Below are positions 1 to 8,385 of a stretch of 64,000 nt of DNA, one piece after another. The translations under genes were made by a program, and so were the position numbers. The notes below the pieces were generated by a model, which saw nothing but the letters and a program-made list of their open reading frames with translations, had not been told where the DNA came from and searched no databases. The stretch is from Bog-950 sp046329495 (GTDB lineage: Bacteria > Bacteroidota > Bacteroidia > Chitinophagales > LD1), in assembly GCA_046329495.1 (NCBI GenBank), contig JAXLUO010000012.1:48295-112294 (forward strand). Direction: 5' to 3'. The stretch's first letter is position 1. Each line of letters starts with the position of its first letter.

Positions 1-62
1 GATTGAGCTACAACAGTAGCACAAACTAAAGCAGGCAGTAGTAACGCAATCAGTTTTCGCAT
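1..62 (-). CDS. Partial exported protein (signal peptide only)
   Basis: The complement of the left edge opens with ATG at 62-60 and encodes a basic start (MRK) followed by a hydrophobic run rich in Leu, Ala and Val that ends in AQ. This is a standard Sec signal peptide. Only about 20 codons are inside the window, so the mature protein cannot be identified. It lies upstream of, and in the same direction as, the left end of the window. Confidence 0.6.
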   Translation of the reverse strand, partial: MRKLIALLLPALVCATVVAQ

Positions 63-164
63 AGTCGGTATTAACTCTACAAGTTTAAGCTTTTTTTAGG
101 CAAAAACTTTTCAAGCAATCCACAGACTGCAGGGTATGTTAGAAGCATTTTTAGACACCCTTAA

Positions 165-193
165 AACAAAAAACGCGGCCTTACAGGGCCGCG
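165..193 (-). terminator. Rho-independent terminator of the SprB-repeat gene
   Basis: A 7-bp GC stem (174-180 with 187-193) and a 6-base loop is followed, in minus-strand reading, by a T-rich run (165-173). It lies 24 bases past the stop of the 217-2265 gene. Its core GGCCCTGTAAGGCC is identical to the core of the terminator at 3973. Confidence 0.8.
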
Positions 194-216
194 CTTTCAT
201 TATTAAAACGTAACTA

Positions 217-2265
217 TCAATGTATAATCTGTAGTTTGTAGCTTACCACGTTGCCCGCCTCATCTTTAAATCTGCACAGATACAAACCATTCGCCAATTC
301 GCCGAGCGCAATTTGCTCTTCGTTCTTAGCTACCACGCTTTGCATTACTACCTTGCCATCAAGGGTTAAAATACTTAATTGCAGGTGTTGATTGCCATTA
401 TTGCGCACGGTTAACACATTGCTGGCCGGGTTCGGATAAAAACTTAAATGCTTCCAGCTCAGTAGCTCTACGCCTAACGTAAATCCTACCGTATCGCACA
501 GGCTTACATGGCACAATGCCGCGTCAGTAACCGTCAGGCAATACGCACCGGGTGTTACACTTGTTAAGTTAGCATTGGTGGTTGAATTGCTCCATGCATA
601 AGTATAGGGGGAATGTCCACCACTAACACTGCTGCTAACACTTCCATCAGCCGCTGTTGGTGCCGATGCATCTGCGGTGGTTAACAATACTGAGAAACCC
701 GTACAAGAAGGATCTTTAACCGTATCGCAGGCACTTGCTGCACAACCTACCGCATCGGTAGCTGTTACACAATAAACACCGGCAGGCACATTAACCAAAC
801 CTTGCGAAGTAGAAAGATTGTTCCAGAAGTACGTATACGGAGCGGTGCCGCCAACAGGGCTTGCTATAATACCGCCGTCATTACCACCAATCGTAGTCGT
901 ATTATTAACACCTAATGTTACACCAACACCGGTACAACTTGGTTGGTTAACAGTTCCGCAGGCGCTGGCAATACAACCCGCATTGTCGCTTATGGTTACA
1001 CAATAGGTGCCCGCCGTCAAACCATTATTGGGGTTTGAAGTGGATCCTGTACTCCAGTCATAGGTATAGGGTGCGTTACCATTGGCCGGCGTAGCAGTAG
1101 CCGTACCATCGCTGCCGCCTACATGCGTAACATCGGTTACTGCAACGGTGGCACTAAAGTTGCCACAGCTCGGGCTGCTTACAATACCGCAGGCAGTAGC
1201 TGTACAACCGGCATTATCGGTTATGGTAACACAGTAGTTGCCTGCCGCAAGCGATGTAATACTGGAGGTTGTTGCTCCGCTACCCCATGCATACGAGTAG
1301 GAGGGATGCCCTCCTGTTGCAGTAGCCTGCGCTGAACCATCCGAAGCACCTCCCGAAGAAGTATTTTGCGTGCTCACACTGGCGCCAAAACCGGTGCAGC
1401 TTGGGTCGCTTATTTGTGTGCAGGCTGTAGCCGTGCAGCCATTATTATCTGTTGCGGTAACGCAATAGGTTCCCTGGCTCAGGTTGCTAATGGTTGCTGT
1501 GCTACCCGAAGGGCTCCAGTTATACAAATAAGGCGATCCACCACCGGTTACGGTAGCAGTTGCGGTTCCATCCGTTCCGCCTAAATGAGTTGGTCCGGTA
1601 CCGGCTGCTGTTACGCCAAAGCCCGAGCAATCCACAAAAGCTAAGTCATCCACATAAAATACACTGTTCTGCACCGGGTAATCGGGCGAGCTGCTCCATA
1701 ATACAATACGTGCAGTGTCGGGTATATCATTCGTATGGTAAGTTATGTTGGCTGAAAACTGGGTGTAGGTGCCAACGTTGGCGGTATTAATAAATACGCC
1801 TTCGCCAACTGTTATCTGGGTAGCACCCTGTCTTTTAAACAGGTAAACTTCCACACGGTTGGTATCCGCCGCAGCAGGTGTTCCTTTAAACCAGCCGGTT
1901 AATTTCAAGGGTCGGCTTGTATACGGGAAACCACCCTGCAAACTTTGGTTATTGGTATTAATGGAACCCGTAACTGCAGCACCCGGTGCGGTAGCATTGG
2001 CAAACGATATATACCGGGTGGTTAATCGTATGGCCGCCGTTCCGCTGTGCACATCACCGGCAGCAGTTACTTTTTCAGCTGTATATACCGAGATAATACT
2101 GGTTGCACTGTTCAGTGTGCCCCAACTATCCGGATCGGAATAGGATGGAAAACCCTGGCTGTGCCAGTTCTCAAATCCCGGATTTGGTATTTGCGCATAC
2201 GCCCCCGTAAAGGTGCCTGTAAGCAACATTAGTAGTAGAAAAAATAACTTGTAATTTTTGGTCAT
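217..2265 (-). CDS. Secreted SprB-repeat protein with T9SS sorting domain
   Basis: 682-residue secreted protein. Residues 1-25 are a signal peptide ending AYAQ. Residues about 26-212 (opening IPNPGFENW) resemble the PCMD/carbohydrate-binding jelly-roll domains found in Bacteroidota surface proteins. Five tandem repeats of about 76 residues follow (about 214-596), each with a Gly-rich DG.A strand, a PYTY.W core, an AGTYCVT.TD turn and four conserved Cys. This is the SprB repeat pattern known from gliding adhesins. The C-terminus (about 605-682) has the YPNPASN and GLYLCRF motifs of a type A T9SS sorting domain. It is therefore exported through the Sec system and then T9SS, and held at or released from the surface. 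A role in adhesion is inferred from the family. It is divergent from the 2310 gene across only 44 bases. Confidence 0.85.
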   Translation of the reverse strand: MTKNYKLFFLLLMLLTGTFTGAYAQIPNPGFENWHSQGFPSYSDPDSWGTLNSATSIISVYTAEKVTAAGDVHSGTAAIRLTTRYISFANATAPGAAVTGSINTNNQSLQGGFPYTSRPLKLTGWFKGTPAAADTNRVEVYLFKRQGATQITVGEGVFINTANVGTYTQFSANITYHTNDIPDTARIVLWSSSPDYPVQNSVFYVDDLAFVDCSGFGVTAAGTGPTHLGGTDGTATATVTGGGSPYLYNWSPSGSTATISNLSQGTYCVTATDNNGCTATACTQISDPSCTGFGASVSTQNTSSGGASDGSAQATATGGHPSYSYAWGSGATTSSITSLAAGNYCVTITDNAGCTATACGIVSSPSCGNFSATVAVTDVTHVGGSDGTATATPANGNAPYTYDWSTGSTSNPNNGLTAGTYCVTISDNAGCIASACGTVNQPSCTGVGVTLGVNNTTTIGGNDGGIIASPVGGTAPYTYFWNNLSTSQGLVNVPAGVYCVTATDAVGCAASACDTVKDPSCTGFSVLLTTADASAPTAADGSVSSSVSGGHSPYTYAWSNSTTNANLTSVTPGAYCLTVTDAALCHVSLCDTVGFTLGVELLSWKHLSFYPNPASNVLTVRNNGNQHLQLSILTLDGKVVMQSVVAKNEEQIALGELANGLYLCRFKDEAGNVVSYKLQIIH

Positions 2266-2309
2266 AAGGGTTTAATTTGGTAGCGGAAGTTAAAACAAAA
2301 ACCATCTAC

Positions 2310-3953
2310 ATGAAAAGATTTTACTTTTTGGTTTTGCTTAGTTTGGTAATACGTGCTAATGCACAAAGCACCTACGACCGGGTATATACCATCCTGCAAA
2401 CCAATTGCACGGGCAACTGCCACAACAGTTCCAGTCACTTAGGTAATCTCGACCTAAGCGGCAACCACCAGGGAGTATATAATGCGCTGGTAGAAGTAAC
2501 ACCAACCAACGCGGCTGCTGCAACTGCCGGTAATTACCGCATCGACCCCGGCGACCCGCGCAATAGCTTCCTCTTTAAAAAAGTTCATCGCGGTCTCGAT
2601 GCTAATCTTAGTTTAACTGCTGCCGAAAATCCTTCCACCCACGATACACTTACTGCGCTTACACAGGTAGAACGCGAAATGATCCGCCAGTGGATTTTGT
2701 TTGGTGCTAAGGATACCGGCACCTGGGTTAGCGAAGCAACCATTACAGGTTTTTATGTGGGTCAGGGTGGTCAGCCGCGTGTGCAACCGCTGGCACCTCC
2801 TGCGGCCGGACAAGGCGTGCAATTACACTGGGGCCCGGTATTTATGCAGCCCGGTGCCGAATGGGAATACAACAACAAACACTACGTGCGTAACAGCGGT
2901 AAAATTGATGTAACCCACATGAACACCGTAATGAACGACGAATCGCACCACTATGCGCTGTTCAAATATTGGCCCGGCCACGATACCCTGCCTATGTTCA
3001 GCAAAGGCATGCATAAGGTAAACAACATTGGCGACGAAGCCATTCTGTTTTATAACACCGATGTAGTAGCCCAATGGCCCAATGGTATCGATATTCAGTT
3101 CCCCCAGGGTACGGCCATGGTGTGGGACGATAAGAGCGTTATGAGCATCAGCTACCACCTTATCAACTACAACGATTCAATCATCGCAGCCGAAACCTAT
3201 ACCAACCTATATTACGAGCCGCACAACCCAACCGTTAACCCTATCCTTACGGCCCCGGTTCGTTACGGTGGTAACGATGTAAGCTCGCTGGTAATTTTCG
3301 GTACCGACCAGGATACCACGTTTGTAATTGATCAACACGATCCTGATTCTGCTTTCCTTTGGAACATCATCAGCATGCAGGCCCACACCCACAAACTGGG
3401 CACCGATTACAATGTATGGACCCGTAAACTGAACGGCCAGAAAGATAGTTTGGTGTATGACGGCAGCTACGATGCTACCTATACCTACGACCAAGGCATC
3501 TACATCTGGAACGATCCTCCATACCGTCGTTTCGATCCTCCAATGCCGGTGGATATGACCCGCGGCTTTATTCACGAAGCTACCTTCCACAACCCCGGAC
3601 CCGATACGGTTGGCTTTGGCTTAACTGCCGATGACGAGATGTATGTAACCTTCATAGTTTACTACAAAACCGATTACACTTCGCAGCAAAATATTTCGGT
3701 GGATGACAACCTGAAGTGCTATCCTAACCCAACAGCACATTGGTGCTCTATCGAGTTAAAAGAGAGCATCGTTCCCGGCAATATGCAGTTTAAGCTTTAC
3801 GATATCTTAGGTAATCAGGTAGCTGGTATGGATAACATTACCGACCGCCGCTTTGGTGTAGATGTAGGCGACCTCAGCAGTGGCTATTACGTCTACCGCC
3901 TGTTCAATAACGGTCAACCCGTAGCTTCCGGTAAAATTGCTGTTGAACGCTAA
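2310..3953 (+). CDS. Secreted cytochrome-like/copper type II monooxygenase fusion, T9SS
   Basis: ATG at 2310 is preferred over the upstream TTG at 2277 because a signal peptide (MKRFYFLV...ANAQ) starts there. The product has 547 residues. Near the N-terminus is a cytochrome-like CTGNCH (C33, C37, H38), with unusual CX3CH spacing. The middle and C-terminal part matches peptidylglycine/dopamine-type copper monooxygenases: HH at 213-214, H283 in SYHLINY, HTH at 359-361 and M444 in DDEMYVTF, which are the expected CuH and CuM ligands. The last ~80 residues form a T9SS sorting domain (CYPNPTAHW, GYYVYRL). The likely reaction is O2-dependent hydroxylation of an exported substrate, with the cytochrome-like part perhaps supplying electrons; the substrate is unknown. 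A paralogue lies at 49595-51295 on the other strand. Confidence 0.8.
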   Translation: MKRFYFLVLLSLVIRANAQSTYDRVYTILQTNCTGNCHNSSSHLGNLDLSGNHQGVYNALVEVTPTNAAAATAGNYRIDPGDPRNSFLFKKVHRGLDANLSLTAAENPSTHDTLTALTQVEREMIRQWILFGAKDTGTWVSEATITGFYVGQGGQPRVQPLAPPAAGQGVQLHWGPVFMQPGAEWEYNNKHYVRNSGKIDVTHMNTVMNDESHHYALFKYWPGHDTLPMFSKGMHKVNNIGDEAILFYNTDVVAQWPNGIDIQFPQGTAMVWDDKSVMSISYHLINYNDSIIAAETYTNLYYEPHNPTVNPILTAPVRYGGNDVSSLVIFGTDQDTTFVIDQHDPDSAFLWNIISMQAHTHKLGTDYNVWTRKLNGQKDSLVYDGSYDATYTYDQGIYIWNDPPYRRFDPPMPVDMTRGFIHEATFHNPGPDTVGFGLTADDEMYVTFIVYYKTDYTSQQNISVDDNLKCYPNPTAHWCSIELKESIVPGNMQFKLYDILGNQVAGMDNITDRRFGVDVGDLSSGYYVYRLFNNGQPVASGKIAVER

Positions 3954-3972
3954 ACTTACTTTTTGTTTAATG

Positions 3973-4001
3973 TGGATGGCCCTGTAAGGCCATCCATTTT
4001 A
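3973..4001 (+). terminator. Rho-independent terminator
   Basis: A 9-bp stem (3973-3981 with 3988-3996) with a 6-base loop is followed by TTTTATTT. It lies 20 bases after the stop at 3953. Confidence 0.8.
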
Positions 4002-4014
4002 TTTAAATCAATTT

Positions 4015-4869
4015 ATGCGCAGTTTTCGTCATGTTGTTTTTATGGTTACCTCTGTAACGATAGTGTTATTTGCCAGCCTGCAAACAGGTCATTCCAAAAA
4101 AGCCCAGCCGCCGGCCGCTAACGATGGCGACCCTACCACCATTCCTGCAGGCCAAACCTGTATACAATGCCACTCGGGCATTATTGCCAACGGCAACGAT
4201 AGCGTGCTCATTACTTTCTCCGACGGACAGAATACCTACAACATCGATAACTTTAACTACGTGCCGGGCACTAATTACACAGTTACCTTTCATCCTTTAG
4301 TAAGTGCGGCACGTTATGGCTTCCAGCTTTCTGCATTGCTTTCAAGTAACAACAGCAATGCGGGTACCCTTACTTCTACTTCACCAAAAACTTCGTTGGC
4401 AACGGGTGTATTAACCAAATACGTTGGCCATAAAAATGCCGACACTACCAACACCTGGAGTTTCCCATGGGCAGCCCCTGCTACTAACCAGGGCAACGTA
4501 GTGTTCTATTTCGCCTTTGTTGCAGGCAACGCCAGCGATACAGAATTCGGCGACCAGGTATTTAAAGGCAGTAAAACCGTTAGTGCCGATTCTACCAACA
4601 CCGGCATCAACGACGCTTTACAATTCCCGCTGCAGGTAATCAGCAATGCACAAACGCATCAGTTAAGCATCAGCTATCCTTCACACCAAAATCAGGCAAC
4701 CGTCACTGTTTACAATATCAGTGGCGAGGAGCTATTACAACAGCAGTTAGAGAATGCTGCAGGCATGGCACAACAGCAAGTGGATGTAAGTACTTTAAGC
4801 ACCGGCATTTACCTGGTGCGTGTTACCCAGGGTGCTTACAGCGGTGTGCAAAAAGTGCTTATTCAATAA
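4015..4869 (+). CDS. Secreted haem-motif protein with T9SS sorting domain (choice-of-anchor V type)
   Basis: 284 residues. The hydrophobic N-terminus (1-26) is a signal peptide. It is followed by a loop with CIQCH (C49, C52, H53), a canonical c-type haem motif. Residues about 60-195 are beta-rich, with the Y.PGTNYTVTF pattern of Reeler/choice-of-anchor V domains, which commonly follow such a CxxCH head. The C-terminal ~75 residues form a T9SS sorting domain (TVTVYNISGEELL, STGIYLVRV). No enzymatic residues are evident; electron transfer or substrate binding at the surface is possible. It sits just after the monooxygenase gene's terminator and ends one base from the convergent recF stop. Confidence 0.75.
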   Translation: MRSFRHVVFMVTSVTIVLFASLQTGHSKKAQPPAANDGDPTTIPAGQTCIQCHSGIIANGNDSVLITFSDGQNTYNIDNFNYVPGTNYTVTFHPLVSAARYGFQLSALLSSNNSNAGTLTSTSPKTSLATGVLTKYVGHKNADTTNTWSFPWAAPATNQGNVVFYFAFVAGNASDTEFGDQVFKGSKTVSADSTNTGINDALQFPLQVISNAQTHQLSISYPSHQNQATVTVYNISGEELLQQQLENAAGMAQQQVDVSTLSTGIYLVRVTQGAYSGVQKVLIQ

Positions 4870-4870
4870 A

Positions 4871-5962
4871 CTAAACGGCAAACACTTCAAAGTTCTGCAA
4901 CGCATCCAGCTCTTCGCGTATGTGGCTGTCGTCGGTATCGGTAATAAACACCTGCCCGAAATCATCCGAAGAAATCAACTGCATTAACTGCCGGCTGCGG
5001 TCGGGGTCCAGTTTATCAAATATGTCATCAATCAGCAGAAAGGGGAGTAGGCCGGTAGCATTTTTTATAAACTGGTGCTCGGCCAGCTTAAGCGATAGTA
5101 TAAAGCTCTTCTGTTGACCCTGCGAGCCAAACTTTTTGATCTTGGCCGCCTCGTTCCCTTGCGGACTGATATAAAATTCCAGATCATCCTTATGTATGCC
5201 CCATTCGGTGCGTTGTAGCGCAAGGTCCTTCTCTAAACCGCTTTCCAGCAATTGCTCAAGCGGCTTTTGATGCAATTGCGATTCATAACTAAAATGCACA
5301 ATGTCCCGCTCCAAACTTAACTGGCTATAAAACTGCCTGAACAAAGGTTGCAGTTTCTCAATTGCCACGCGCCTTGTTTCATATATCTTAGTGCCTAACT
5401 CAGCAAGGCGCACATTATAGCTTTCCAGCAAGGTCTTATCAACCTGCCGGCGTTCAGCAAACTCTTTTAGCGCACTGTTGCGCTGGGCCAGGTATTTATT
5501 GTATTGCATCAACCATTCCAGGTAACTGTGGTTAACCTGCGATATGGTGCTGTCCAGAAACCGTCTGCGTTCTTCACTACCACCTAATATCAACTGATTA
5601 TCATCTGGGGCAATCATTACCGCAGGCAATTGCCCAATATGTGCGCTCAGCCTTGGCACCGGTGCATCGTTTACAATCAACTCCTTTTTGCGCGGTGCCT
5701 GCACTTTAAAAACAACCTGAACCGGCCTATCGTTGGTGCGCAGGTTGCCCTCCAGTCTAAAAAAGTCCTGCCCAAACAGCATATTCTGGGCATCGGTAGT
5801 GTTAAAATAGCTTTTGGTAAGGCACAGGTAATAAACGGCGTCCAGTATATTGGTTTTTCCTACCCCGTTGTTGCCAATAAAGCAATTAATCTTCTTATTG
5901 AAAATCAGCTTTTTAGCGGCATGGTTTTTGAAATTAAGCAGGGTAAGGTTTTGTAGAAACAC
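4871..5962 (-). CDS. recF: DNA replication/repair protein RecF
   Basis: 363 residues, normal for RecF, an SMC-like ATPase that helps load RecA at single-strand gaps. Seen in the sequence: N-terminal FLQNLTLLNFKN, Walker A GNNGVGKTN (30-38), the ABC-type signature GSQGQQKSF (about 279-287) and Walker B LLIDDIFDKLD (from about 309). The start is GTG at 5962; no in-frame ATG lies just upstream. It is divergent from pdhA with only 23 bases between start codons, so the two promoters must overlap the opposite gene's leader or coding sequence. Confidence 0.95.
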   Translation of the reverse strand: MFLQNLTLLNFKNHAAKKLIFNKKINCFIGNNGVGKTNILDAVYYLCLTKSYFNTTDAQNMLFGQDFFRLEGNLRTNDRPVQVVFKVQAPRKKELIVNDAPVPRLSAHIGQLPAVMIAPDDNQLILGGSEERRRFLDSTISQVNHSYLEWLMQYNKYLAQRNSALKEFAERRQVDKTLLESYNVRLAELGTKIYETRRVAIEKLQPLFRQFYSQLSLERDIVHFSYESQLHQKPLEQLLESGLEKDLALQRTEWGIHKDDLEFYISPQGNEAAKIKKFGSQGQQKSFILSLKLAEHQFIKNATGLLPFLLIDDIFDKLDPDRSRQLMQLISSDDFGQVFITDTDDSHIREELDALQNFEVFAV

Positions 5963-5970
5963 TATTTTTG
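5963..5970 (+). promoter_or_regulatory. -7 promoter element for pdhA
   Basis: TATTTTTG is an exact match to the Bacteroidota TAnnTTTG element and lies 16 bases before the pdhA ATG, giving a very short leader. I see no good -33 TTG at the usual distance. The element abuts the recF GTG start on the other strand. Confidence 0.55.
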
Positions 5971-5985
5971 ACAGCTTTGTAAACG

Positions 5986-6978
5986 ATGGCGGTAAAATTA
6001 AATAAAGAGACCTATTTGTACTGGTACGAGTTAATGCTGCGTTTGCGTCGCTTCGAGGAGCGCGCCGGCATGCTATACGGCCAGCAGAAGATTCGTGGAT
6101 TTTGTCACCTGTATATCGGGCAGGAAGCAGTTGCTGCCGGTATTATGAGCGGCCTGCGGGCCGACGACCGGGTTATTACAGCCTACCGCGACCACGGCCT
6201 GGCTATTGCTAAGGGCATTACCTGCAACGAGGCCATGGCCGAGCTGTATGGCAAGGCAACCGGTTGCACCAAAGGTAAGGGCGGCTCCATGCACTTCTTT
6301 AGTAAAGAACACAACTTCTATGGCGGCCACGGTATCGTAGGCGCGCAGATCGGCCTGGGTGCCGGTATTGCCTTTGCCGATAAATACCTGGATAAGGACA
6401 ATGTTACCATTTGCCTGTTTGGCGATGGCGCGGCCCGCCAGGGTATTTTGCACGAAACCTTTAACATGGCCATGACCTGGAAACTGCCCGTAATATTTGC
6501 GGTGGAGAATAACGGTTACGCCATGGGTACTTCTGTAGGCCGTAGCAGTAACGTTACCAAAATTGCTACCCTTGGCGAAGCCTACGATATGCCTTCGCTT
6601 TCGGTAGATGCTATGGCTTGCGAAACGGTTTACGAAGCAGTGGCTGAAGCTGCTGAACGCGCCCGCACCGGCGGCGGACCAACCTTCTTGGAACTGCGCA
6701 CCTATCGTTACAAAGGGCACAGCATGAGCGATCCTCAGAAATACCGCACCAAGGAAGAAGTGGAAGAATACAAAAAGCTGGACCCTATCGAAACCGTGCT
6801 GGCTACTATCCTTAAAAAGAAATACGCTTCGCAAAAGGATATCGACGAGATAAATGCACGCATCGATAAGGAGATTGACGACTGTGTAACATTCGCCGAA
6901 AATTCTCCTTTCCCCGATGATTCGGAATTGTATAAGGATATTTATGCCGAGGCTGACTATCCTTTTATGATGGAATAA
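5986..6978 (+). CDS. pdhA: Pyruvate dehydrogenase E1 component, alpha subunit
   Basis: 330 residues, the usual length. It is the thiamine-diphosphate subunit that decarboxylates pyruvate and passes the acetyl group to lipoyl-E2, feeding acetyl-CoA to the TCA cycle. Visible features: RRFEERAGMLY near the N-terminus, the cofactor-binding GDGAARQG (146-153) through VENN, and the loop YKGHSMSDP near residue 241. The beta subunit and E2 genes are not adjacent, which is common in Bacteroidota where these genes are scattered. A branched-chain 2-oxoacid E1 alpha is the main alternative, but overall similarity favours pdhA. Confidence 0.92.
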   Translation: MAVKLNKETYLYWYELMLRLRRFEERAGMLYGQQKIRGFCHLYIGQEAVAAGIMSGLRADDRVITAYRDHGLAIAKGITCNEAMAELYGKATGCTKGKGGSMHFFSKEHNFYGGHGIVGAQIGLGAGIAFADKYLDKDNVTICLFGDGAARQGILHETFNMAMTWKLPVIFAVENNGYAMGTSVGRSSNVTKIATLGEAYDMPSLSVDAMACETVYEAVAEAAERARTGGGPTFLELRTYRYKGHSMSDPQKYRTKEEVEEYKKLDPIETVLATILKKKYASQKDIDEINARIDKEIDDCVTFAENSPFPDDSELYKDIYAEADYPFMME

Positions 6979-7075
6979 TCCACATATCTACCAATTAAAC
7001 AGCTTTAAAATCAACCTTTTACAAAAATAATGCTTGATTTGCGCTAAGCTATCAAGGCCCAATTGGCTGTGCTAT

Positions 7076-7106
7076 TTTGGGATAGTAGTTAAAAGATTAA
7101 ATTCGC
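7076..7106 (+). promoter_or_regulatory. Promoter of the TPR/ribH unit
   Basis: TTTG (7076-7079), an 18-base spacer and TAAATTCGC (7098-7106) follow the TTTG-N17-23-TAnnTTTG layout with one mismatch in the -7 element. The predicted start of transcription is about 25 bases before the 7138 ATG. Confidence 0.5.
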
Positions 7107-7137
7107 GGCTCCTAAAACCGAAAACTTTAAAACAGGT

Positions 7138-7821
7138 ATGGCAGAAGAATTAGAAACAACCGAAGGTCTTCAGGACAAGTTAAACAACGTTGAAGCCTTT
7201 GTTGAAGAAAAGAAGAAGCCTTTGATGATTGCCGGCGGCGTAGTGCTGGTGCTGGTATTGGCTGTAGTATATGTATTTGCCAAGTGGTTACCCGATCGTG
7301 AACTGAAAGCCCAGAACGATATTATGATGGCCCAGTTTGCATTCGAGAAAGATAGCTTCGATATCGCCCTCAATGGCCGCTCTGCCGGCAACGGTAAAGC
7401 TTTCAAAGGCTTTATTCAGGTGGCTAATGCTTACAGCTTTACCAAAACAGCTAAACTGGCTAACTTATATGCAGGCGAATGTTACCTGAACCTGAAGAAA
7501 TATCAGGATGCTATTACTTACCTGGAGAAAGGTAATGTGAGTGACCCTATTTTAGGTGCTGTGCGTTTAAGCGCTATCGGTGATGCATACAGCGAAACCG
7601 GTAAAATGGACGAAGCCATCAACTACTACGAAAAAGCTGCCGATTACAGCGAGAACGATAAGTATACTCCGTTCTACCTGTTTAAAGCAGGCCTGGCTAA
7701 CGAAAAGCTGAACAAGAAAGCAGAAGCTAAAAAGCTTTACGAAAAAATTCGCGATAACTATCCTAACAGCGATGAAGGGATGCAAATCGAAAAATACATC
7801 ATCCGCGTAAGCGGTTCATAA
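7138..7821 (+). CDS. Membrane-anchored tetratricopeptide repeat protein
   Basis: 227 residues. A short acidic N-terminus and a Lys-rich patch precede one transmembrane helix (about 29-50, AGGVVLVLVLAVVYVFA). Several TPR helix pairs follow (about 85-220), with YAGECYLNLKKYQDAI, GDAYSETGKMDEAINYYEKA and ANEKLNKKAEAKKLYEKI. The layout resembles the YfgM/UPF0070 type of membrane TPR protein that contacts the translocon or envelope chaperones. In this phylum it is often found just before ribH, as here. The precise partner is unknown. Confidence 0.8.
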   Translation: MAEELETTEGLQDKLNNVEAFVEEKKKPLMIAGGVVLVLVLAVVYVFAKWLPDRELKAQNDIMMAQFAFEKDSFDIALNGRSAGNGKAFKGFIQVANAYSFTKTAKLANLYAGECYLNLKKYQDAITYLEKGNVSDPILGAVRLSAIGDAYSETGKMDEAINYYEKAADYSENDKYTPFYLFKAGLANEKLNKKAEAKKLYEKIRDNYPNSDEGMQIEKYIIRVSGS

Positions 7822-7830
7822 TACGGAAAG

Positions 7831-7856
7831 GAGGGAAGTTAAATTCCCTCTTTTTA
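7831..7856 (+). terminator. Weak rho-independent terminator between TPR gene and ribH
   Basis: GAGGGAA and TTCCCTC (7831-7837, 7844-7850) form a 7-bp stem followed by TTTTTATTT. It may attenuate rather than block transcription into ribH, which starts 38 bases after the stem. Confidence 0.6.
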
Positions 7857-7887
7857 TTTAACCCAGTTCCAACGTAAATAAATCGTT

Positions 7888-8385
7888 ATGGCCTCAGCCG
7901 CACAAAGTCTTTCAGCCGCCGAAAATACCCGTGTAAAGCTTACCAAGCGCCACCGGGTAGGTATAGTAGTGTCCTCGTACTATAACGAGATTACATACAA
8001 ACTGCGCGATGCAGCTATTGAAACCCTAAAGCAAAGCGGCATACGCGAAAAGGACTTGTTTGTGGTAGAAGCGCCCGGCACCTTCGAATTACCACTGGCA
8101 GCGCAAATGCTGTATAAAAGCAAACGCCTGAATGCCGTTATCTGCCTGGGCTGTGTTATTAAAGGCGAAACCGACCACGATAAATACATTAACCATTCCG
8201 TAGCCGACGAACTGATGCGTTTAGGCACGGCTAATAATGCGCCCTTTGTATTTGGTGTATTAACCCCCAACAACCGCCAACAAGCCGAAGACCGCGCCGG
8301 TGGCAAACACGGCAACAAAGGCGTTGAATGCGCCAATGCCGCCCTGCAAATGCTGGCATTAAAAGAGAAGCTGGCAAAGAAGTAA
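7888..8385 (+). CDS. ribH: 6,7-dimethyl-8-ribityllumazine synthase
   Basis: 165 residues, typical for RibH, which condenses 5-amino-6-ribitylaminouracil with dihydroxybutanone phosphate in riboflavin synthesis and forms an icosahedral shell. Visible motifs: VGIVVSSYYNEIT for substrate binding, the VEAPGTFELPLAA loop, LGCVIKGETDHDKYI and FGVLTPNNRQQAEDRAGG. The catalytic His lies in the GETDHDKY segment. No other riboflavin gene is nearby, and I see no FMN riboswitch upstream. It is the last core gene before the accessory island. Confidence 0.97.
   Translation: MASAAQSLSAAENTRVKLTKRHRVGIVVSSYYNEITYKLRDAAIETLKQSGIREKDLFVVEAPGTFELPLAAQMLYKSKRLNAVICLGCVIKGETDHDKYINHSVADELMRLGTANNAPFVFGVLTPNNRQQAEDRAGGKHGNKGVECANAALQMLALKEKLAKK

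Noticed and set aside
818..2232. Several plus-strand ORFs inside the SprB-repeat gene
   Set aside because: They are out-of-frame shadows of a repetitive gene, with Cys/Arg-rich or low-complexity translations and no start context.
217..2265. Possible CRISPR array from regularly spaced repeats
   Set aside because: The period is about 228 bases, the repeats encode SprB domains in frame, and there are no short identical repeats with unique spacers.
6073..6834. 253-codon minus-strand ORF opposite pdhA
   Set aside because: It lies entirely within a strongly conserved gene, and its translation is Phe/His/Gly-rich without domain features.
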